A stretch of 7,891 bases of DNA from Elusimicrobiota bacterium (GTDB lineage: Bacteria > Elusimicrobiota > Elusimicrobia > UBA1565 > UBA9628). Below are positions 1 to 6,376 of this stretch, piece after piece. The notes beneath the pieces were generated by a model. The model was not told where the DNA came from and made no database searches. It worked only from the letters and a program-made list of their open reading frames with translations. The number at the start of each line of letters is the position of its first letter. The first letter of the stretch is position 1. Both the position numbers and the translations under genes were made by a program. Location of the stretch: the NCBI GenBank assembly GCA_023249695.1, contig JAHFCD010000029.1, positions 1 to 7,891 of the forward strand, written 5' to 3'.

Positions 1-29
1 TGCGCGTCTTTACGGTCGGGGGACCGCGG

Positions 30-1124
30 TCAAGGCCCCTCGTTCTTGATGCCGAAGAGAATCCTCGCCCCGTAGTAGATCTCGGGCACGGGGTCGCCCA
101 GTTTTTGCCGCAGGTAAGGCCGGCTCGCGAGGGGAATCGCCGCCCCGCGGGCCAAGCGCCGGACGGCGGCGACAAGGCCCGGCACTAAGGCCGTCGGCGC
201 GCCCGCGTAAGGCGCGGGCGCGCGGCCCGCCATCACCTCGAAGCCGCGTTCGAGATAATCGATGCCGAGGCCGAGGGTGTACTTGTAGGTCCCCCAAAAA
301 CGCGGATTGCACTCGAGCACGAGGACGCGCCCGCGCGCGGGGCCGTCGTAGCGCATGTCGACGTTGGCCATTCCGGTATAGCCCGAGCCCGCGGCGATCT
401 TTCGGCCGATCTCGATGACGCGCTCGTCGTCGATGTAGTCGATCGCCCCGTCGGGGCGGCGCATGTGCACGCTCCACGCCAGGAGCCGGCCGCGGTCGGC
501 CAGGAAGCTCAGGCTCACGTCCTCGCCCTCGATGTATTCCTGCGCGAGCGTCGGAAAGCGAAGGTGCGAGGCCGTCCCGGCGAGGCGGGCGTCGCGCGCG
601 GCCGCGTCGCGCACGACCTCCACGCCCGTGCCCCCCGCTTCGGACAGAGGCTTGAGCACCAACGGCAGGGCCAGGCCGCCCGCCTGCCCGGCGTTCTCGA
701 GGAGCCAGGTCCGCGGCGCCGGCAGGCCGTGCTTTTGCAGGAATCCGTAGAAGGCCCACTTGTTGTCGAGAAGGCGCAAGGTCTCGGCGCCGGTGAACGG
801 GAAAAACGGGAGGTCGGACAGCCTCGGCCTCAGGCTCGAGGCGAAGATACCGCCCGGGACGTCGACCGGCACGACCAGGTCGATCCCGCGCGCGCGAGCC
901 AAGCGCGCCGTCGCCTCCAGCGCGGGCTCGCGGGCCTCGGAGAACTCGGCGCCGTTCTTGGCGACCTGCGCGTAGGCCGAACAGTGCCGCGATAGGCGCA
1001 GCATCCGTCCCGGCCCGGCGCCGGCGATCGTCACCTTGAGGCCCTTGCCGGACAATGTCCGGATCATCGTCAGGGCGAGATTCTCGAGACTGGTCAAGAC
1101 GAGCGCGTGTTTGAACGGCGGCAT
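30..1124 (-). CDS. ATP-grasp ligase-like protein (carbamoyl-phosphate-synthase-large-subunit type fold)
   Basis: Predicted cytoplasmic ATP-grasp enzyme of 364 residues. The family activates a carboxylate as acyl phosphate and joins it to an amine or similar nucleophile; the substrates here are unknown. Seen: an N-terminal Rossmann-like part (residues 5-110, starting HALVLTS), then an ATP-grasp core with K158 in LVLKPL, a glycine-rich loop at 163-168 (AGGTGV), QEYIEGED at 195-202 (adenine/hinge region), N254/D256, and the metal-binding motif E271-x-N273-PRFWG. The start is placed at the ATG at 1124, not the in-frame TTG at 1160, because that TTG is the -35 hexamer of a strong promoter whose predicted start point coincides with this ATG. 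There is no Shine-Dalgarno. ATP-grasp genes are common in polysaccharide loci, where they may add amino-acid-like substituents (inference). The gene ends 29 bases from the window edge and is divergent from the polymerase-like gene. Confidence 0.88.
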   Translation of the reverse strand: MPPFKHALVLTSLENLALTMIRTLSGKGLKVTIAGAGPGRMLRLSRHCSAYAQVAKNGAEFSEAREPALEATARLARARGIDLVVPVDVPGGIFASSLRPRLSDLPFFPFTGAETLRLLDNKWAFYGFLQKHGLPAPRTWLLENAGQAGGLALPLVLKPLSEAGGTGVEVVRDAAARDARLAGTASHLRFPTLAQEYIEGEDVSLSFLADRGRLLAWSVHMRRPDGAIDYIDDERVIEIGRKIAAGSGYTGMANVDMRYDGPARGRVLVLECNPRFWGTYKYTLGLGIDYLERGFEVMAGRAPAPYAGAPTALVPGLVAAVRRLARGAAIPLASRPYLRQKLGDPVPEIYYGARILFGIKNEGP

Positions 1125-1131
1125 GAATAGG

Positions 1132-1160
1132 ATTGTAGGCGCCCCGCTTCGGCGCGTCAA
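1132..1160 (-). promoter_or_regulatory. Sigma70-type promoter of the ATP-grasp gene, predicted leaderless
   Basis: On the minus strand, TTGACG (1160-1155) is followed by exactly 17 bp and then TACAAT (1137-1132), each one base from the -35 and -10 consensus. Seven bases (1131-1125) separate the -10 box from the ATG at 1124, so the usual start point falls on the A of the start codon. No Shine-Dalgarno fits in that space. The inference is a leaderless transcript. The box pair lies in the gap between two divergent genes, where a promoter is expected. Confidence 0.8.
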
Positions 1161-1180
1161 GGGCCGGGGCTTGTCCGGCT

Positions 1181-2482
1181 ATGTTAAAGTACCCCGATGG
1201 AGCCCCGTTGAACCTGATCCTGGTCGCGCTGGCCGCCGTTCTGGCGGTGCCGCTGTTCTACCTCCAGGCCGACTGGGCCGGCTGGCTGACGGTGTACGCC
1301 ACCTTCGCGGTGGTCCCGCTGCTGCTGTCCTTCAAACGCCGATTCGGGCTGGTCATGGCGATCTGGGGCACGCTCGTTTTCCACCACGCCATCGCCGCCT
1401 ACAACGCCTACGTTTCCGTCATCCCCGGCGCCGAGGCGGACGCGGCGAAATTCCATGTCAACGCGGCCGCGATCGCCTCGATCGGCGGCTGGGATTTCGG
1501 ATTGGGGTCGCGCTTCTACACGACGATGCTGGCTCTCGCCTACTCGCTCGGAGGCCCCTCGCATTTCTTCGGCGAGCAGCTATCCGTGCTGGCCTATTCC
1601 CTTTCCTGCGTCGTCCTCGTTCGCATGCTGGATCTGCTCAAGATCGAACGCCACCAGCTCGCCTGCGTTCTGCTCTTCGGGCTTCATCCGGCCGCCGCGA
1701 TCTTCACCTCGATCACCTTGCGCGAGTCGTGGCAGATTCTATTTTTCATGCAAAGCGCCTACTGCCTTCTCCGTTTCCGCATCAAGGCCTCGCCCGTATC
1801 CCTCCTTTGGGGTCTGCTCGGGGCCGCTTTCATGGGCTGCCTCCACAACGGTCTCATCGTCTACTCCTTGTTCATGATTCCCCTGGCCCTGTTCTCGCGC
1901 ATGGGCATCCGCACGACCGTGACGCTTCCCCGCACGATCGGCCTCGCCTCGACCGTCACGGTCGCCGTCGGCCTGCTCGCCGCGGCTCTCACCGGAAGCC
2001 TGCCCTACACTCCCTCCCTGTCCAAGCTATCGGAAGGCGACGCCATCCAGTATGCGTCGACCTACCGTCAACGGGGCGAGAAGGGGGCTCGCGCCGAATA
2101 CGCCGTCAAGCTCGACGCGGGCTCCCCCGCCGCGTTCGCGCTGAGCCTCCCACCCGTGTACGCCTACTATATGTTCGCGCCGTTTCCCTGGCAGATACGG
2201 ACGGGAATGGACTTGGTCGCCGCGCTGGACGGCTGGGTGAGGATCCTGCTCCTGATCTTCGCGGCGGCGGCCCTCTGGTCGCCTCCTCCCGGCGTGCCTT
2301 CCGGCATCCCCCGCTTCCTGCTCATCCTTTATTTTTCGATGTCGGTGCTGTGGGCGATGGGGACCATCAACTACGGCACGGCCATACGCCACCACATCGT
2401 GCCTTTCTGGATCCTGATCGTCCTGGGGCTGCCGCCGCTGATGGACCGCGCGGTCAGAGTCTTTCGCTTGAAGCGCCGCTGA
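1181..2482 (+). CDS. Polytopic membrane protein, possible repeat-unit polymerase (Wzy/EpsG-like)
   Basis: Inner-membrane protein of 433 residues from the ATG at 1181, or 424 from the TTG at 1208. About ten or eleven hydrophobic segments can be seen, near residues 11-29, 35-51, 55-80, 132-152, 158-176, 184-199, 206-238, 253-271, 315-333, 352-367, 377-396 and 403-420. A long polar, Lys/Arg-containing loop lies at about 272-314. Notable features are HPAAAIF followed by TLRES around R181, FAPFPW at 332-337, and INYGTAIRHH at 396-405 just before the last helix. This layout (many helices, one large loop, buried arginines) is typical of O-antigen/exopolysaccharide polymerases, and the gene lies in a polysaccharide locus. 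The family has little sequence conservation, so a lipid-linked-sugar glycosyltransferase or ligase is also possible. It is alone on the plus strand. The start is uncertain: the ATG has no clear ribosome site, whereas the TTG has GGAG 5 bases upstream. Confidence 0.8.
   Translation: MLKYPDGAPLNLILVALAAVLAVPLFYLQADWAGWLTVYATFAVVPLLLSFKRRFGLVMAIWGTLVFHHAIAAYNAYVSVIPGAEADAAKFHVNAAAIASIGGWDFGLGSRFYTTMLALAYSLGGPSHFFGEQLSVLAYSLSCVVLVRMLDLLKIERHQLACVLLFGLHPAAAIFTSITLRESWQILFFMQSAYCLLRFRIKASPVSLLWGLLGAAFMGCLHNGLIVYSLFMIPLALFSRMGIRTTVTLPRTIGLASTVTVAVGLLAAALTGSLPYTPSLSKLSEGDAIQYASTYRQRGEKGARAEYAVKLDAGSPAAFALSLPPVYAYYMFAPFPWQIRTGMDLVAALDGWVRILLLIFAAAALWSPPPGVPSGIPRFLLILYFSMSVLWAMGTINYGTAIRHHIVPFWILIVLGLPPLMDRAVRVFRLKRR
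1199..1202 (+). promoter_or_regulatory. Shine-Dalgarno GGAG favouring a TTG start at 1208
   Basis: GGAG lies 5 bases before an in-frame TTG at 1208-1210. The upstream ATG at 1181 has no comparable site, and it overlaps TATGTT (1180-1185), which could be a -10 element for rightward transcription, although no good -35 is visible. If TATGTT is used, the transcript would begin near 1192 and could only use the TTG. This would remove nine residues and leave the protein beginning at its first membrane helix. Confidence 0.45.
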
Positions 2483-3176
2483 CGCCGACGCGAAAAGAAA
2501 GCCCGGGAAGCTCGGCCTGCATGTACGCGACGATCGCGTAGATGAACAGCGCGACGCCGCTCATCTCCAGCGTCTCCTCGCAAAAGATTTCCACGATCAA
2601 CGGCAGGCCTTTCTCCTGCACGCCGCCCTGGAGCGCGTTGCCGATCAGCTCGCAGCCGACGGCGCCGCCGACGAACATGGTTCCCGCGACGATGAAGAGC
2701 CGGCGCGTCGCCTTCGGCAGGCGGAGCAGGAACGGAACGTAAAGCGCGCCCATCGCCGCGGTGAGAACCGCGTACGGTATGAGCCACGCGTGGTGGAACG
2801 CCCCGCCCGTCGTGTGCAGCGCGGCGCGAAGCGGATCGTTGAGCTTCTCGTGGATCATGAGCACCTCGTCGGCCGCGAGGAAGACGAAGGCCGACGACAG
2901 GCCGGCCCAGGCCGCGAACGGCCGCCCCCGGCCGCGTTCGCCCGCCGCCGTCGCCGCGAGCAAAAGAGCGGCGAGGAGCAGGGCCGCGCCCGCATAGAAG
3001 GTCGGGAAGTTCATCTCGTGATTGAGGTCCACGAGCGCGAAGGCGAGGCTGTTCGGAGAAAAGCCGAAGGCGAAAACGAGCGCCTGGGTGAGAATGTAGG
3101 CCGCGTCGAGCGCCAGGATGACGCGCGCCAGCGCCCAGGCCAGTTTCCGAGGCTCGAGCGTCAGATCAATTCCCAA
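2454..3176 (-). CDS. Unrecognised six-helix membrane protein
   Basis: Integral membrane protein of 240 residues; I do not recognise a named family. Likely helices are at about 13-37, 60-78, 88-108, 128-151, 159-181 and 191-219. Charged and histidine residues sit in or at the edges of the helices: D50/H53/E54 before helix 2, D103-E104 and H109-E110 in and after helix 3, H128-H129 at the start of helix 4, E176 in helix 5, and E196, E200-E201 and E204 in helix 6. Such a pattern could bind a metal or form an active site within the membrane; that is inference. The TTG start at 3176 is supported by GGGAGG 7 bases upstream and overlaps the end of the glycosyltransferase gene by 11 bp, which suggests translational coupling and a role in the same pathway. 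The 3' end overlaps the opposing membrane-protein gene by 29 bp. Confidence 0.82.
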   Translation of the reverse strand: MGIDLTLEPRKLAWALARVILALDAAYILTQALVFAFGFSPNSLAFALVDLNHEMNFPTFYAGAALLLAALLLAATAAGERGRGRPFAAWAGLSSAFVFLAADEVLMIHEKLNDPLRAALHTTGGAFHHAWLIPYAVLTAAMGALYVPFLLRLPKATRRLFIVAGTMFVGGAVGCELIGNALQGGVQEKGLPLIVEIFCEETLEMSGVALFIYAIVAYMQAELPGLSFRVGVSGASSERL

Positions 3177-4308
3177 GAGCCGTCCTCCCGAGCAAATCCC
3201 GATAGACCCGCAAGGTCTGCTCCACGACTTTTTCCTGCGCGAACTCTTCCACGGCGAGCCGGCGGGCGCGCTCGCCCATGGCCCGGCGCATGGGCTCGTT
3301 CGAGATCAAACGCTTCAGCGCGTCCGCGAGACCGCGGGCGTCGCGAACGGGGACCAGCAGCCCCGTGTCCTGATGGCGGACGACCTCGCGGCAGCCGGGA
3401 ACGTCGGCCGCGACGAGCGGACGGGCGCAGGCGGCGGCTTCCATGAGCGCCTTCGGAAGGCCCTCGCGATAGGACGGCAGGCAGACGATGCTCGCCTGCG
3501 CGTAGACCTCGCGCATGTCGTAGCGCTGGCCCCACCATTCGACGACGCCCTCTTCCTTCCACTGAGCCAGCCGGGACGCGGGCACGGCGGCGGGATTTTC
3601 CGCGTCGCCTTCCCCGACCAGGGCAAAGCGCGCCCGCACGCCTTCCGCGGCCAGCAAGCGGGCCGCTTCGACGAACTCACCCACGCCTTTATCCCACAGC
3701 ATGCGCGAGGGCAGAACGACCAACGGCTCGCCCCCCATCACCGGCTGCGGCGAGAAGTGAGCGACATCGACGCCGGAGCCACGAATCAGCACGGTCCTGT
3801 CCTCCGCGACGATCCCGTCGCCGACGAACAGGCTCCGGTCATCCTCGTTCTGGAAGATCGTGACGCTGCTGGGGCGGGAAAGGGCCGCCCGAAACGCCCG
3901 GCAAATCCCCCGCTTCAACAGACGCGCTTTCAACGTCGGCGAGATGAAGACGAAGCCGAGGCCGATCAGCGCGTTGACCACGACGGGCACGCCGCACAGC
4001 GTCGCCGCCAGCGTGCCGTAAAGGATGGGCTTCGCCGACACCTGATGGACGAGGTCCGGGCGCTCCGCCGCGTAAAGCCGGACGATCCGGGCGACCATCG
4101 CCAGCTCGGAGAACGGGTTCACGCTGCTCCGCCGCCAGGGTAGCGGAATGAAGCGGACGCCGGCGTCTCGGATCCGTTCCCCGTGCGCGCCCTCGCGAGC
4201 CGCGACGACGACCTCATACCCCGCCGCTTTCGCGGCCAACGCCATCGGGAGCCGGTGGGACCAGAAGGACGAATCCTCGGTCTGGAGAAAGAGGACTTTC
4301 GGCATCAT
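3166..4308 (-). CDS. Glycosyltransferase family 4 (GT-B fold)
   Basis: Cytoplasmic, membrane-associated sugar transferase of 380 residues, the usual GT4 length. GT4 enzymes transfer a sugar from a nucleotide-sugar donor with retention, here probably to an undecaprenyl-diphosphate-linked acceptor. Seen: an N-terminal Rossmann half starting PKVLFLQTEDSSFW, HQVSAKPILYG (88-98) and VNALIGLGFVF (111-121), which are typical of the subgroup acting early in surface-glycan assembly. The C-terminal half has RGSGVD (176-181), R202 and K207 in the donor-phosphate-binding stretch SRMLWDKG, and the E-x7-E motif E282-GLPKALM-E290, followed by GCREVV and GLLVP. Two tandem ATGs (4308 and 4305) could start it, and neither has a clear Shine-Dalgarno. 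It begins 27 bases after the phosphotransferase stop and overlaps the next gene by 11 bp, so it is the middle gene of a three-gene run. Donor and acceptor cannot be read from the sequence. Confidence 0.93.
   Translation of the reverse strand: MMPKVLFLQTEDSSFWSHRLPMALAAKAAGYEVVVAAREGAHGERIRDAGVRFIPLPWRRSSVNPFSELAMVARIVRLYAAERPDLVHQVSAKPILYGTLAATLCGVPVVVNALIGLGFVFISPTLKARLLKRGICRAFRAALSRPSSVTIFQNEDDRSLFVGDGIVAEDRTVLIRGSGVDVAHFSPQPVMGGEPLVVLPSRMLWDKGVGEFVEAARLLAAEGVRARFALVGEGDAENPAAVPASRLAQWKEEGVVEWWGQRYDMREVYAQASIVCLPSYREGLPKALMEAAACARPLVAADVPGCREVVRHQDTGLLVPVRDARGLADALKRLISNEPMRRAMGERARRLAVEEFAQEKVVEQTLRVYRDLLGRTALGN
3184..3189 (-). promoter_or_regulatory. Shine-Dalgarno GGGAGG fixing the TTG start at 3176
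   Basis: GGGAGG on the minus strand lies 7 bases before TTG (3176-3174). It sits inside the last codons of the upstream glycosyltransferase gene, whose TGA stop is at 3168-3166. No ATG or GTG nearby has as good a site, so the rare start codon is well supported. Confidence 0.75.
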
Positions 4309-4335
4309 GCGACGCGCGGCATCGTCATCCCGGGC

Positions 4336-5760
4336 TTAGGACGGCTGCACTTTCTTCCCCTGACCCGCGTACGTGCGCTCGTAGGTGGTCGTCAGGTCGT
4401 ACACCCAGCTCGCGTCGGCGGGCATGGGCATGACGGGCGTCGGGATCGCGTCGACGGTCAGGTCGCTGATCAGGACCCGCTTGACGGTCTTGAGGATGAT
4501 GCTCACGTCCAGCGCGAAGGACCAGTTCTTGAGGTAGTAGAGATCGTAGTGCAGGCGCTCGACCGCGTCGGCGACGGTGTTGGTCTGGCGGAAGCGCACC
4601 TGAGCCCAGCCGGTGACGCCGGGCTTGACCAGATGGCGAAGGTGGTTGCTGGGCACGGCCTTCTCCAGCATCTCGACTTCCTTCATCCACTCGGGGCGCG
4701 GCCCGACGAAGGACATGTCTCCGATCAGGACGTTCCAAAGCTGGGGAATCTCATCGAGGCGGAAGCGGCGGAGGATGGCCCCGAGGCGGGTCACGTGGGA
4801 GGCGAGCGCGTCCGCGGCGAGCAGCGGGCCCTTGGCCTCGGCGCCCTGGCTCATCGTGCGGAACTTCCACAGCGTGAAGGGCTGGCCGAGGAGGCCGGCG
4901 CGCTGCTGCTTGAAGAAGACCGGGCGGCCGTCGAGGATCGCGATAAGGACGGCCGTCGCGGCCAGCGCCGGGGCGGCCGCGACGATCAGGACGACCGCGC
5001 CCACGGCGTCGATGGCGCGCTTGACGATCGCGTAGAAGCCGCGGCTCTTGGGCAGGATGAACTCGAGCGCCCACGACGGGCTGGCGGCGTAGTAAGGGGA
5101 GACCTTGCCGAAGATCGACTCATAGAAGTCCTCGAGCGTGACGATCGGCACATTGCGCGCCATCGCCGCCAGGAGCACGTCGCGAGAGGCCTCCCAGTTC
5201 TGGTCGACCCACAGGGAGTCGGCGACGACGATGTCGACGCCGGGGAACTGCCAGGGCCCGACCGACAGGCCGGTGTCGTGGGCGTGGTGCGGCATCCCGC
5301 GCTCGATCTCGCTGAGGTGGGCTTGGTCGCCGAGGAACACGAAGCGCTGATCGAGCAGCTCGAACTTGAGCACCCACAGCCAGGCCCGGCGCCAGCAGAA
5401 GACGAGGGCATGAGAGAGGGCCACGATGACGACGAGGTGGGTCTTGGGCGCCATGTCGATGCGCGCGCTGGTCGCGTAGAAGTAGGCCGTGCCCAGCATC
5501 ATGCACGCGCCGGCCGAGAGGAGGAGGTTGCGGACCAGCACCACGTCCTCGCGCACCAGGCGCAGCTCGTAGAGGCCGACGGTGTACATCACCGCGATCC
5601 ACGCCACGAACAAGGGGAAGAAGAGCATGCCCGACAGGAGGTTGAAGGCGGAAGGCTCGCGCACCAGCAAGGTCGTCGCGAGCGAGAGGTAGAGGATGAG
5701 GAAATCGCCGAGAGGCGGGAGAACCCAGCGCCACGTGCTGCGGCTGCCGACGCAATTCAT
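4336..5760 (-). CDS. Polyprenyl-phosphate sugar phosphotransferase (WbaP/WcaJ-type initiating enzyme)
   Basis: Inner-membrane enzyme of 474 residues that starts repeat-unit synthesis by moving a sugar-1-phosphate from a nucleotide sugar to undecaprenyl phosphate. Architecture is that of the full-length polyprenyl glycosylphosphotransferase family: four N-terminal helices (about 13-32, 42-62, 76-94, 107-124), a central soluble Rossmann-like domain (about 135-212), a hydrophobic segment anchoring the catalytic domain (250-276), then the bacterial sugar transferase domain to about 430. Catalytic-domain motifs are KFRTM (299-303), RRFRLDEIPQLWNVLIGDMS with D336-E337, FVGPRPE (351-357), KPGVTGWAQV (379-388) and YDLYYLKNWS. 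A polar tail of about 40 residues follows. The ATG at 5760 is chosen because GGAG lies 7 bases upstream; an in-frame ATG at 5787 has none and lies close to the promoter-like patch. The sugar (glucose, galactose, another hexose or an amino sugar) cannot be decided. First gene of the run with the GT4 and membrane-protein genes. Confidence 0.96.
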   Translation of the reverse strand: MNCVGSRSTWRWVLPPLGDFLILYLSLATTLLVREPSAFNLLSGMLFFPLFVAWIAVMYTVGLYELRLVREDVVLVRNLLLSAGACMMLGTAYFYATSARIDMAPKTHLVVIVALSHALVFCWRRAWLWVLKFELLDQRFVFLGDQAHLSEIERGMPHHAHDTGLSVGPWQFPGVDIVVADSLWVDQNWEASRDVLLAAMARNVPIVTLEDFYESIFGKVSPYYAASPSWALEFILPKSRGFYAIVKRAIDAVGAVVLIVAAAPALAATAVLIAILDGRPVFFKQQRAGLLGQPFTLWKFRTMSQGAEAKGPLLAADALASHVTRLGAILRRFRLDEIPQLWNVLIGDMSFVGPRPEWMKEVEMLEKAVPSNHLRHLVKPGVTGWAQVRFRQTNTVADAVERLHYDLYYLKNWSFALDVSIILKTVKRVLISDLTVDAIPTPVMPMPADASWVYDLTTTYERTYAGQGKKVQPS

Positions 5761-5767
5761 CGCCGAG

Positions 5768-5771
5768 CTCC
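5768..5771 (-). promoter_or_regulatory. Shine-Dalgarno GGAG fixing the phosphotransferase start
   Basis: GGAG on the minus strand lies 7 bases before the ATG at 5760-5758. It selects this start over the in-frame ATG nine codons upstream (5787), which has only AT-rich sequence before it. Confidence 0.75.
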
Positions 5772-5796
5772 GTCTATGTTTTGGCATCGCTTGATC

Positions 5797-5827
5797 ATCA
5801 TAATATTTTCCCTCTCCACAAACTATA
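5797..5827 (-). promoter_or_regulatory. AT-rich promoter-like patch upstream of the phosphotransferase gene
   Basis: Bases about 5772-5827 are strikingly AT-rich against very GC-rich surroundings. On the minus strand they contain -10-like hexamers TATAGT (5827-5822), TATTAT (5805-5800) and the overlapping TATGAT (5802-5797). No good -35 hexamer stands at 16-18 bp from any of them, so the exact promoter is unclear. The patch sits just before the first gene of the three-gene run, and a start near 5790 would leave a leader of about 30 bases before the GGAG-supported ATG. Confidence 0.45.
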
Positions 5828-5835
5828 GGGGGAAT

Positions 5836-5867
5836 CGAGCGTGCTCGGGAGGGCCGAAAGGGGCCCT
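5836..5867. repeat. Small inverted repeats in the phosphatase/phosphotransferase gap
   Basis: Two perfect-arm inverted repeats lie next to each other: CGAGC-GT-GCTCG (5836-5847) and AGGGCC (5850-5855) paired with GGCCCT (5862-5867) across a 6-base loop. They lie just upstream of the AT-rich promoter-like patch. They could be an operator, an RNA hairpin, or chance in GC-rich DNA. Neither is followed by a T-run, so neither is a convincing intrinsic terminator. Confidence 0.3.
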
Positions 5868-5890
5868 GGGGGCGGGGGCCGAAGGACCTA

Positions 5891-5910
5891 GACGCCGGAA
5901 GGCTCGCGTC
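5891..5910 (-). terminator. Weak hairpin just after the phosphatase stop
   Basis: On the minus strand, GACGC (5910-5906) and GCGTC (5895-5891) can pair across a 10-base loop beginning 6 bases after the phosphatase stop codon. Only a poor T-containing stretch follows (TAGGTCCTTC), so an efficient intrinsic terminator is doubtful. Read-through into the phosphotransferase gene is likely. Confidence 0.2.
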
Positions 5911-5916
5911 GAGAGA

Positions 5917-6375
5917 TCAGCGGAAATCGGAGCGCAGGAGGCTTTCCAGCGACTCCCGGATCACGGCCAGGCAGCGGACGAAAATCTCGTCGGGCCGGCC
6001 CATGGGATCCGCGACGTCCTGATCGCCGAAGCCCGCCGCCTCCCGGAACAGGCGCGTGCGGGAGGTGAATTCCGGGTAGTTCTCGACGATCGCGTCGTAA
6101 TGAGCGGAGGTCATGACCAAGATCAGGTCCGCCCACTTCAAGGTTTCTCGCGTGGCCAGGCGCGGCTTGTGCTCGAAGGGCGGGACGCCCTCGGCGGTCA
6201 GAAGCCGACGGGCCACGTCGGGGACCTGATAATAGGACTCGGCGGCCACCCCGGCGGAGGCCGTTTCGATCCCCAGCCCCCGCACGGCGGAGAGGTGCCG
6301 AAGGAGCAGTTCCGCCATGGCGCTGCGGCAGATGTTGCCGGTGCAGACGAACAGGATGCGCCGAGGCTGGGACAT
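5917..6375 (-). CDS. Low-molecular-weight protein tyrosine phosphatase
   Basis: Cytoplasmic phosphatase of 152 residues, the normal family length. The P-loop CX5R signature is at the N-terminus, C11-TGNIC-R17-S, with C11 as predicted nucleophile and R17 as phosphate-binding residue. The general acid is D123 in the DPMG loop (123-126). In surface-polysaccharide loci these enzymes (Wzb and relatives) dephosphorylate the autokinase that controls chain length and export; no such kinase is in this window, so the partner is inferred. Related families include thioredoxin-coupled arsenate reductase, but the setting argues for the phosphatase role. The ATG at 6375 has GGAG 7 bases upstream and lies 1 base after the preceding glycosyltransferase stop (TAG-C-ATG), so the two are probably co-translated. 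An in-frame upstream extension exists but would run antisense-free into the glycosyltransferase gene and lacks family similarity. Confidence 0.95.
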   Translation of the reverse strand: MSQPRRILFVCTGNICRSAMAELLLRHLSAVRGLGIETASAGVAAESYYQVPDVARRLLTAEGVPPFEHKPRLATRETLKWADLILVMTSAHYDAIVENYPEFTSRTRLFREAAGFGDQDVADPMGRPDEIFVRCLAVIRESLESLLRSDFR

Positions 6376-6376
6376 G

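Noticed and set aside
13..26. Hairpin CGGTC-GGGG-GACCG downstream of the ATP-grasp stop as a terminator.
   Set aside because: The stem is only 5 bp and no T-run follows on the minus strand, so it is as likely to be chance in GC-rich DNA.
1036..2541. A 501-codon plus-strand frame overlapping the polymerase-like gene.
   Set aside because: The translation is Arg/Pro/His-rich and domain-free, whereas the overlapping frame gives a coherent multi-helix membrane protein.
3118..4143. A 341-codon plus-strand frame opposite the GT4 gene.
   Set aside because: The minus strand holds a complete GT4 enzyme with all its motifs; the plus-strand frame has none.
5761..5787. ATG at 5787 as the phosphotransferase start.
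   Set aside because: It lacks a ribosome site and adds nine residues; the ATG at 5760 has GGAG at ideal spacing.
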